Below, in pieces: positions 6,702-12,925 of a DNA stretch of 13,981 nucleotides. The number at the start of each line of letters is the position of its first letter. Position 1 is the first letter of the stretch. A model generated the notes under the pieces. That model was not told the origin of the DNA, did no database searches, and saw only the letters and a list, made by a program, of their open reading frames with translations. The translations under genes were made by a program, and so were the position numbers. The stretch lies in the NCBI GenBank assembly GCA_025362915.1, contig JANYEU010000050.1, positions 1 through 13,981 of the forward strand. Direction: 5' to 3'. The stretch comes from Chitinophagaceae bacterium. GTDB lineage: Bacteria; Bacteroidota; Bacteroidia; Chitinophagales; Chitinophagaceae.

Positions 6702-6762
6702 GTAGAGACGGGAATCAATCCGTCTTACAAATTAATTAAGACGTACTCATGTCCGTCTCTAC
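6702..6762. repeat. GTAGAGACGG palindromic repeat element (REP/MITE-like)
   Basis: The ends gtagagacgg (6702-6711) and ccgtctctac (6753-6762) are perfect 10-bp inverted repeats. A second stem nests inside: cgtctta (6721-6727) with taagacg (6737-6743). Elements bounded by GTAGAGACG...CGTCTCTAC are familiar to me as dispersed repeats in several bacterial phyla, including Bacteroidota. No transposase is encoded. A T-run at 6765-6772 follows, so it could also terminate plus-strand transcription. Identification rests on memory of the end sequence. Confidence 0.6.
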
Positions 6763-6819
6763 AGATTTTTTTGGCGTAAGCAAAACTGAATTTTACCTCC
6801 TGTTATTGGGTTATTTATA

Positions 6820-7089
6820 TCATTAAGGAGCATATTTGTATTCATAAGGAGGATATTTATATTCATAAGGGGCAGATTTGTATTCATAAGGAGGAGATTT
6901 GTCTTCATAAGGAGCAGATTTGTATTCATAAGGAGGAGATTTGTATTCATAAGGAGGAGATTTGTATTCATAAGGAGCAGAATTAATGATTCTGCTCCTT
7001 ATGAATACAAATTTTTGCCTCCGGAATACAAGAATTTTCCTTCGGAATATAAAATTCCCACTCTTCAATACAAGATTTTTCCATTTGAA
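6820..7089. repeat. Large inverted array of 21-bp repeats
   Basis: The left arm holds eight head-to-tail 21-bp units (6820-6840, then every 21 bp to 6987). They typically start ttcataaggag and end atttgta and differ at only a few bases. At 6961-7011 the array turns over through a perfect 23-bp inverted repeat with a 5-nt loop (taatg, 6984-6988). The right arm continues with the reverse-oriented unit at exactly 21-bp steps (7006, 7027, 7048, 7069), much more diverged. The left arm is therefore homogenised or recently expanded and the right arm older. There are no spacers, so it is not a CRISPR array. Small open frames across it (minus strand 6759-6971, 6823-7101 and 6983-7171) exist because 21 is a multiple of 3. 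Together with 6702-6762 this fills the 6586-7191 gene-free region; nothing else was recognised there apart from a possible rmuC promoter. Confidence 0.85.
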
Positions 7090-7110
7090 AGTAATAATCA
7101 ACCTTTTTAA
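6988..7110 (+). pseudogene. Possible remnant of a heptapeptide-repeat reading frame
   Basis: In the plus-strand frame beginning at 6988 the right arm reads as heptads, YKFLPPE, YKNFPSE, YKIPTLQ and YKIFPFE, ending SNNQPF before TAA at 7108-7110. Tyr is written TAC or TAT and Lys AAA or AAG, so some differences between units are synonymous. No ATG precedes it in frame. The opposite strand of the left arm gives the related heptad PYEYKSP. This is compatible with coding ancestry but rests on very few codons. It may be non-coding. Confidence 0.25.
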
Positions 7111-7144
7111 AACGATATTTTACCTTAGGGAAAAACAAAAATGA

Positions 7145-7152
7145 TATTTTTG
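7145..7152 (+). promoter_or_regulatory. Possible -7 box for rmuC
   Basis: TATTTTTG matches the fixed positions of TAnnTTTG and ends 39 nt before the rmuC ATG. The region is very AT-rich and no clear -33 element is visible, so this is tentative. Confidence 0.35.
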
Positions 7153-7191
7153 AAAGCATACCCAAAAACAAAACATTAAATTAATTTAAAC

Positions 7192-8955
7192 ATGGACATG
7201 GTTTTAATTTTAATCGCACTTATAGTAGGGTTTGTAATAGCGTATATTATCTTTAATTTACTGAATAAGACAAAGAGTGTTTCCAAAGTTGACTTTGAAG
7301 CATTGAACCTGAAATTTAATGAGACAAATACTTTAATGAAAGTTTCGGAAGATAGGTTGGCATCCCTTCAGCAAGAGCACTCAAAAGTTAGTCTTAGACT
7401 TGAATCTAAAGAAAATGAAATTTCGGGGCTTCAATCTAAATCTGCATCGCTAGAAACCACCGTTAAAAACAATGAAGGAAAGATGGTGGAATTGACCAAC
7501 TCTTTAGCTCATCAAACAGTTCTGACTACAGATCAACAAAGTGAAATAAACCTATTGAAGCAAAGACTGGCACAGGAAAATGCACAGAATAATTCGTTGA
7601 CAGAGAACTTAAAGCTGCACAAGGAAGCAAATGCAAGACAAACAGAAGACTTGCTGCAAATGAATGAAAAAATAACAAAGCTTTCATCGGAGAATAGTTC
7701 ATTGACTGCAAAACTTTCCTCGCTTACAGAAAGTTATAATGATTTGAAAGAGACTAATAAAAAAAAGGAAGAACAAGTGGTTAAACTGTCTGAACTAAGT
7801 AATAGATTGAATGCCGACAAGAGTACTTTGACGGCAAACAATGCAGCATTGACTGAAAAACTGACTACTCAAAAAGAGGAAATTATAGAAATCCAGAAAA
7901 CCTCGCACCTACAATTTGAGAAAATTGCCAACCAAATTTTAGAAGAAAAAACGGGGAAGTTTACAGAATCAAACAAAAATAATATAGAGGCATTGCTGAA
8001 ACCGCTTGGGGAAAACATTGATAACTTTAAAAAGAAAGTGGAAGAAACGTATGATAAGGAATCCAAGCAAAGGTTTTCATTGGAAGAAAAAGTAAGGGAA
8101 TTGGTAGAGCAAACAAACAAGGTGAGCAACGAAGCCAATAATTTGGCAACCGCTTTAAAAGGACAATCCAAGAAACAGGGAAATTGGGGAGAAATGATAC
8201 TGGAAAGCATACTTCAGAAATCTGGGTTGGTAAAAGACAGGGAATATTTTTTGCAACAGACCATTAAGGATGAAGAAGGGAAGAGTTTACGGCCAGATGT
8301 GTTAGTGAAATTGCCAGATAACAGGATAATAATTATAGACTCGAAAGTTTCGTTGGTTTCCTATGACCGTTTCTCTTCTGCAGATACCATAGAAGAGCAA
8401 ACGATACATTTAACCGAACATTTAAAATCAATTTATGGGCATATTGATGATTTGCATGGAAAGAAATATGATAATCTGGAAGCGTCGCTAGACTTTACCA
8501 TGATGTTTATACCGATAGAACCAGCTTATTTAATCTCAATCCAAACGGATCAAGACCTATGGGCTTATGCTTATTCTAAAAGGGTTTTATTGATAAGCCC
8601 AACCAATTTGATTGCCTGTTTAAAATTAATGGCTGACCTATGGAAAAGAGAAATGCAAAGCAAAAACGCAATGGAAATAGTAAAGCGAGGAGAATTGCTG
8701 TACGAAAAATTTGTAGTATTTGCCTCAACACTTGAAGATGTAGGTAAACATATCAATAAAACACAACAATCATACACGGCAGCAATTGGTCAATTGAATA
8801 GTGGGAATGGACACTTGGTAGGGCAGGCATTGAAATTGAAAAATCTTGGTCTTAAATCAAATAAGGAGATTCCGGTGGTACTTCTTCCGTTAGATTTTGA
8901 GCCAGAAATAATTGAATCCAAAGAATTGGATGAGGGTAAGGCATCCCTAATATAA
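7192..8955 (+). CDS. rmuC: DNA recombination protein RmuC homologue
   Basis: This 587-aa protein has an N-terminal membrane helix (about 4-24) and a long coiled coil rich in Glu, Lys, Ser, Asn and Leu (about 30-240). The RmuC domain follows (about 250-560). Conserved stretches include GNWGEMILESILQKSGL, SLRPDVLVKLPDNRIIIIDSKVS, FTMMFIPIEPAYL and LISPTNLIACLKLMADLW. The Asp369...Asp383-Ser-Lys385 arrangement fits the PD-(D/E)XK nuclease-like core proposed for the family. E. coli RmuC is 475 aa, so the coiled coil is longer here. In E. coli, loss of rmuC raised inversion at short inverted repeats; the biochemical activity is not well settled. It starts about 100 nt after the large inverted 21-bp array and appears monocistronic. 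Confidence 0.92.
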   Translation: MDMVLILIALIVGFVIAYIIFNLLNKTKSVSKVDFEALNLKFNETNTLMKVSEDRLASLQQEHSKVSLRLESKENEISGLQSKSASLETTVKNNEGKMVELTNSLAHQTVLTTDQQSEINLLKQRLAQENAQNNSLTENLKLHKEANARQTEDLLQMNEKITKLSSENSSLTAKLSSLTESYNDLKETNKKKEEQVVKLSELSNRLNADKSTLTANNAALTEKLTTQKEEIIEIQKTSHLQFEKIANQILEEKTGKFTESNKNNIEALLKPLGENIDNFKKKVEETYDKESKQRFSLEEKVRELVEQTNKVSNEANNLATALKGQSKKQGNWGEMILESILQKSGLVKDREYFLQQTIKDEEGKSLRPDVLVKLPDNRIIIIDSKVSLVSYDRFSSADTIEEQTIHLTEHLKSIYGHIDDLHGKKYDNLEASLDFTMMFIPIEPAYLISIQTDQDLWAYAYSKRVLLISPTNLIACLKLMADLWKREMQSKNAMEIVKRGELLYEKFVVFASTLEDVGKHINKTQQSYTAAIGQLNSGNGHLVGQALKLKNLGLKSNKEIPVVLLPLDFEPEIIESKELDEGKASLI

Positions 8956-8998
8956 ACAATATAAAAATTAGCTGTCATCATATTATGAAAGATAGTTT

Positions 8999-9030
8999 CC
9001 GCTAAATATTTAAAACCCATACTTTAGCGG
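8999..9030 (+). terminator. Weak hairpin after rmuC
   Basis: An 8-bp perfect stem (ccgctaaa 8999-9006, tttagcgg 9023-9030) encloses a 16-nt AT-rich loop. There is no T-run, so termination strength is doubtful. The rest of the 8956-9106 spacer shows nothing recognisable. Confidence 0.4.
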
Positions 9031-9106
9031 ATTCAATATTATATTCAATTACTAACCCCTAACAAATTAAGAATAAACAACACTAACGTTTAGATAAAAA
9101 TAAATA

Positions 9107-10486
9107 ATGGGCTTAGATTATCATTCAGTTCTCTTTTTTACCACCATATATAATATTTTTATTGTTATACTGTTCTTTCATTATACCATTAACCATTTAA
9201 AAAAATGGTTTTTGACCTATTATATACTTGGTAAAGTATTTCAGACTGTTGCCATTATTTTAGTGGGACTACGAGGGAAGATACCTTTCTGTTGGTCTGT
9301 AGAAATAAGTAACCTTTTTCTTATCTCCGGCTTTGCAACGTCCTCTTTTGGGTTGTTATCATTTGATGGTAAGTTTAGAAAAGACATATTTTATCTTTTT
9401 GCCGTATTTATTGTATTGTTTTACGGTTCCTTTGTGTTCGTTTCTGGGAATGATAACTTGCGCATCATCGTTCAAATAATTTCGAGTTCATTCTTCTATG
9501 GAATAGGGGCTTTTATGTTGTTTAAGGTAAATACAGAACGTTTTAAATATGCCAATATCATTTGTGTGGCCTTGTTTATCTATTCAATATTTCAAATTTA
9601 TAGGGCTGTAGTTATTTATCATATCGGTCCATCGTACAATTTTATGGTTAGCCGCCCCATTGATGATTGGTATCTAATCATTTCTACATTCGCCATCAGC
9701 TTTAGCAGTATTGGATTCCTGTTGCTGTTGATAGAAGCCGACGAGAAAATAATTAACCAGAAAAATAGAAGGATAGAAGAAGATAAGCTTGAATTGGAAG
9801 CATTAAACCTGACAAAAGATAAGTTTTTTTCTATCATCGCACATGACTTGCGGGGGCCTATTGGCACATTCAAGACATTGGTTGAATTTTTACTTACCAA
9901 TTTCGATTTAACTAACACAAAACGATTGATCGAACTGATTAAATCGCTACATAACAATGCCAGTTCAACCTTTGAATTGCTGGAAAACCTGCTTCTTTGG
10001 TCAAAAGCACAAATAAGTGAAATCATTTATAATCCGCAAACAATTGATTTACACGAAATAACCGAGACCTGCATTGCCATTACAGAGGAAATGGCAAAAA
10101 GAAAAGGGATTTCAATTTATAATAATGTTCCGAAAGAATTTAGGCTGACGGCCGATTTTGATATGACCTCTACTGTAATAAGAAACCTACTATCGAATGC
10201 GATAAAATTTACCCTTGGCAGCAAAAGCATTTATTTATCCTCTACAAAAGACGAATCCATTTGCACCTACAGTGTACGGGATGAAGGGATTGGGATAAAG
10301 AAAGAAAACCTGGAGAAAATATTTGCACCCAACAAACACTTTACAACCAGCGGCACATCTGGCGAGAAAGGCTCAGGACTAGGATTGATGCTTTGCAAGG
10401 ATTTTATAGAAAAACAAGGCGGGAATATCTGGGTTGATAGTGAAGCCGGGAAAGGAAGCGACTTTAAATTTACCTTGCCGGTATAG
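9107..10486 (+). CDS. Membrane sensor histidine kinase (orphan)
   Basis: This 459-aa protein has six or seven hydrophobic helices in its first ~205 residues, with no large periplasmic loop. A short coiled linker (EKIINQKNRRIEEDKLELEA) follows, then the kinase core. The HisKA segment is FFSIIAHDLRGPIG with phospho-acceptor His246. The ATPase domain shows the N box RNLLSNAIKFT (Asn364), G1 box VRDEGIGI and G2 box GEKGSGLGL, and ends GGNIWVDSEAGKGSDFKFTLP. All catalytic motifs are intact, so it should autophosphorylate. The sensor part resembles the multi-helix membrane input modules of other Bacteroidota kinases, and I cannot name a ligand. No response regulator is adjacent, so its partner must lie elsewhere. 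Confidence 0.9.
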   Translation: MGLDYHSVLFFTTIYNIFIVILFFHYTINHLKKWFLTYYILGKVFQTVAIILVGLRGKIPFCWSVEISNLFLISGFATSSFGLLSFDGKFRKDIFYLFAVFIVLFYGSFVFVSGNDNLRIIVQIISSSFFYGIGAFMLFKVNTERFKYANIICVALFIYSIFQIYRAVVIYHIGPSYNFMVSRPIDDWYLIISTFAISFSSIGFLLLLIEADEKIINQKNRRIEEDKLELEALNLTKDKFFSIIAHDLRGPIGTFKTLVEFLLTNFDLTNTKRLIELIKSLHNNASSTFELLENLLLWSKAQISEIIYNPQTIDLHEITETCIAITEEMAKRKGISIYNNVPKEFRLTADFDMTSTVIRNLLSNAIKFTLGSKSIYLSSTKDESICTYSVRDEGIGIKKENLEKIFAPNKHFTTSGTSGEKGSGLGLMLCKDFIEKQGGNIWVDSEAGKGSDFKFTLPV

Positions 10487-10519
10487 AAAGATTGAAAGCG
10501 GGCTTAAGCTTCTAGGCAA

Positions 10520-10527
10520 TAGATTTG
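10520..10527 (+). promoter_or_regulatory. TAnnTTTG -7 box downstream of the kinase gene
   Basis: TAGATTTG matches every fixed position of the Bacteroidota -7 consensus, 33 nt after the kinase stop. The nearest upstream TTG (10492-10494) is 25 nt away, longer than ideal. It could drive the 41-aa frame at 10551 or give the lipoprotein pair from 10704 a leader of about 170 nt. Confidence 0.4.
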
Positions 10528-10550
10528 CAAAAAACTTGAAACCCTTTGAA

Positions 10551-10676
10551 ATGAATATCTACCAGCTACCCCCTTATTTAAATGGTATCGTTTTTTTGTT
10601 AATTGCTAAAATCATTCATATTTTACTTCTTACTTTGCTATTTTTATTGCCCTACACAATAAAAAGGGTGTTTTAG
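10551..10676 (+). CDS. Possible 41-aa single-pass membrane peptide
   Basis: From ATG 10551 a 41-codon frame begins MNIYQLPPYLNG and continues with one long hydrophobic segment (IVFLLIAKIIHILLLTLLFLLP) and a basic end, YTIKRVF. A good -7 box lies 23 nt upstream. Against it, the region is T-rich, which produces hydrophobic frames by chance, and I know no relative. It sits between the histidine kinase and the lipoprotein pair. Treat as a candidate only. Confidence 0.25.
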   Translation: MNIYQLPPYLNGIVFLLIAKIIHILLLTLLFLLPYTIKRVF

Positions 10677-10703
10677 TAGTTTGTTTAGGTAATAATATTA
10701 TTA

Positions 10704-12017
10704 ATGAAGTTTAATTCCAGCTTATTCACATCGCTTTTACTGGCAATAATGTTTGTGGCTTGCACGCAAACGATAGATTCTACTGGTACAGGTACAACTA
10801 CAAGTACAGGGAATGGCACTTCAACAAGCGACCCTAAGAAACCTGCTTACACACCGCCTTCCAATACAGGAGATACTACTGGAGGAGGAACTACCAGTAC
10901 TGGAACGGGGGCTACCTCTTCCACAAAAGATACCTTATATCTTGCAGACTCATTGCTTACCACTTGCACAGCTACAAATGCAGTTGTTTTATTTACACTT
11001 ACCGGTACAAACAACCCTAAAGTATATACTTGTCAATGGTATTTTGGTGATGGCAACTCCATACTTGCTGGGCCTTCAGTTGTAAGGAACACTTATGCAA
11101 ATGGAAAAGGGTCGTATACCGTTATTGCTAAAGTAGATTCTGGGGGAATATCTGTTGCTACCATTTCAAAGACTATTAAGTTAACTGGTGCTGATGGTAC
11201 GCCAGTAGTTACTGTTACTGCTCAAAACCAAAATCCAACAACCCTAAGTAATAGCTATGTTTTCAATGGTACATCTACGGTTTCTGCTGGAACAACAAAG
11301 ACATATAGTTGGGATTTTGGCGATGGTAGTGGTGATAACAGTAACTTCACTTACGTTGTCCATACTTTCCCTGTGCAATCTACAGCACAAGCATATATTG
11401 TAAGTCTCACGGCAACGAGTAGTACTGGTTGTTCTGCCTATAAGTCTGTTACTGTAAATGTTCCTGCAGGAAGTAGTGTAATCTCTGGAGATTTTTCGGC
11501 GGTATCTTCTGATCCTTGCACTACCAAGGAGCAATTCACCTTTACCAGCACGGCGATAAATGTTCCAGCAGATGCTACTTACAGTTGGGACTTGGGAGAC
11601 AATAATGTAACCATAGGCAACCCTGTTGTATATTCTTATGCATCGGCAGGAACAAGAACGGTTAAAATGTATATCACATCTACCACCACTAAGGCAATAA
11701 TATATACCGCATCAAAAACAATTACTTCTTATGGTACAAATGTGGCTCCTGGTGCAAGCTTTTTTTATACAAAAGCAGATGCTACAGGTTATGTAGTAAA
11801 CTTTCAAAGCACTTCTACAGTGCCAAATGGAACGACCATAACAGCAAGTAATTCGAGATGGCTTTTTGGTGATAAAACATCTGCAACAGCAACATTTTTT
11901 GTAAAAACATATACTAATAATGGGGTTTCTACTTCTTATCCTGTTGTGCTTACAGTAACATCCAACGCAGGATGTACCAGTAGCACAACACAAAATGTAG
12001 TAGTACCTTTACCATAG
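10704..12017 (+). CDS. Lipoprotein with multiple PKD domains
   Basis: This 437-aa protein starts with a lipoprotein signal (lipobox FVAC, lipidated Cys20). A low-complexity linker of Thr, Ser, Gly and Pro follows to about residue 75 and probably lifts the rest off the outer membrane. Four PKD-type Ig-like repeats come next, marked by WYFGDGN, YSWDFGDGS, YSWDLGDN and WLFGDKT, each followed by a Y/F-aromatic strand such as NTYANGKGSYTV. No enzymatic domain is attached and no C-terminal sorting domain is seen. PKD domains mediate protein or polysaccharide contacts on surface proteins. The next lipoprotein gene starts 39 nt after the stop, so the two are probably one transcript and may interact. 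Confidence 0.88.
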   Translation: MKFNSSLFTSLLLAIMFVACTQTIDSTGTGTTTSTGNGTSTSDPKKPAYTPPSNTGDTTGGGTTSTGTGATSSTKDTLYLADSLLTTCTATNAVVLFTLTGTNNPKVYTCQWYFGDGNSILAGPSVVRNTYANGKGSYTVIAKVDSGGISVATISKTIKLTGADGTPVVTVTAQNQNPTTLSNSYVFNGTSTVSAGTTKTYSWDFGDGSGDNSNFTYVVHTFPVQSTAQAYIVSLTATSSTGCSAYKSVTVNVPAGSSVISGDFSAVSSDPCTTKEQFTFTSTAINVPADATYSWDLGDNNVTIGNPVVYSYASAGTRTVKMYITSTTTKAIIYTASKTITSYGTNVAPGASFFYTKADATGYVVNFQSTSTVPNGTTITASNSRWLFGDKTSATATFFVKTYTNNGVSTSYPVVLTVTSNAGCTSSTTQNVVVPLP

Positions 12018-12056
12018 TAAATAAATAGATATGTGGTTAAATTAAAACTTCTTTTT

Positions 12057-12788
12057 ATGAAACAACTCATCGTTGCAATATTTGCCCTAACACTGTTTTC
12101 TTCTTGTTACAAACAAGTTGACGGCACTACAGCCACAACTACCACAACAGATACTACAAAAACAACCAATACCACGCCTCCAAAAGTGAGATTCTTTAAT
12201 GTAATGGATTATGGCAATGTATATCCCCACCTTAATACTATAAATGTTGGTGGAGTTGCGTTATATTATCCCACCATTTATCAAACAGGAGTTGTTGGCA
12301 CAAATAACATCTGGGTAACCTTTGGCAGTGATACGATACTTAATCAAAACGTTGATTTAGTAGCTGGAAAAAACTATTCTTGCTTTGTATATAGGATTGG
12401 ATATAACTGGATGTTATCTATAGTATCTGACGATCTTACTGTTCCTGCAACGGGAAACGCAGAAGTACGTGTGCTTGATTTTAGAACACAAGCTTGGTTC
12501 AGTTATATTGGTATAAACCTTTTTAGCCCGGGCAGTTCTCCATTAATTTTTAATAACAGAAACTTTCTAGACCACGAAAGTTATAGTAGTTATGCCAATT
12601 TTAATACAGTTATTGCTGGAACCTATACATTAACCCTCTTTACATCTACCGCAAACCTGCTTACGAAGTCTAATGTGGTGCTTGCTTCTACAAAAATCTA
12701 TACAATTGTATTATTGACACAGGCAAGCCTTACTGCTGCACAAGCTTTACAGGCTATCAATGTTGATATAGAACAGAATTATCAATAA
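12057..12788 (+). CDS. DUF4397-like lipoprotein
   Basis: Read from ATG 12057 the protein is 243 aa with a clear lipoprotein signal, MKQLIVAIFALTLFSSC, lipidated Cys17. A GTG at 12033 in the same frame would place eight residues before the signal and is less likely. A Thr-rich linker (about 22-43) precedes a beta-rich region starting KVRFFNVMDYG and repeating as EVRVLDFRTQ. VNVGG- and AGxY-type segments (INVGGVALYY, VAGKNYSCFV, IAGTYTLTLF) alternate as in DUF4397 proteins. Function in that family is unknown. It follows the PKD lipoprotein closely and shares its Thr-rich linker style, which suggests a joint role at the cell surface. Domain assignment is by pattern only. Confidence 0.75.
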   Translation: MKQLIVAIFALTLFSSCYKQVDGTTATTTTTDTTKTTNTTPPKVRFFNVMDYGNVYPHLNTINVGGVALYYPTIYQTGVVGTNNIWVTFGSDTILNQNVDLVAGKNYSCFVYRIGYNWMLSIVSDDLTVPATGNAEVRVLDFRTQAWFSYIGINLFSPGSSPLIFNNRNFLDHESYSSYANFNTVIAGTYTLTLFTSTANLLTKSNVVLASTKIYTIVLLTQASLTAAQALQAINVDIEQNYQ

Positions 12789-12790
12789 GG

Positions 12791-12822
12791 AAGTCGAAAG
12801 TTGAAAGTCGATAGTCGAAAGT
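12791..12822. repeat. 7-bp tandem repeat (agtcgaa)
   Basis: Starting at 12792 four heptamers follow without gaps, agtcgaa, agttgaa, agtcgat and agtcgaa, then a partial agt. They begin a few bases after the stop of the DUF4397-like gene. No function is evident. Confidence 0.75.
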
Positions 12823-12871
12823 AAAATTGTATTGGATAAATAGAAAGAATAAGTGGTAATTAAGGTAATAA

Positions 12872-12907
12872 AAAAAGTCCATCAGGAATATTCCTAATGG
12901 ACTTTTT
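12872..12907. terminator. Bidirectional terminator between convergent genes
   Basis: The 36-bp block is a palindrome with one mismatched position: 12872-12889 (aaaaagtccatcaggaat) pairs with 12890-12907 (attcctaatggacttttt). The few central bases would form the loop. It has an A-run on one side and a T-run on the other, so it can stop transcripts of both the lipoprotein pair and the aminotransferase gene. Confidence 0.85.
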
Positions 12908-12925
12908 AGTTATTTATCGCTTAAC

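Noticed and set aside
6820..7089. CRISPR array
   Set aside because: The repeats abut one another with no unique spacers and there are no cas genes.
6759..7171. Minus-strand open frames through the 21-bp array (70, 92 and 62 codons)
   Set aside because: They exist because a 21-bp repeat keeps all frames in register. Three overlapping frames are open on the same strand, and the ones crossing the turn-over read through both arms without a recognisable domain.
10813..11085. Plus-strand 90-codon frame inside the PKD gene
   Set aside because: It is a shifted reading of the low-complexity linker and first PKD repeat, with no independent evidence of coding.
11244..11993. Minus-strand Cys/Arg/Thr-rich frames inside the PKD gene
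   Set aside because: Their composition is the complement of the Thr/Ser/Gly-coding plus strand; they are shadows of the PKD gene.
12033..12056. GTG start for the DUF4397-like lipoprotein
   Set aside because: It would place eight residues before a complete lipoprotein signal peptide that begins at ATG 12057.
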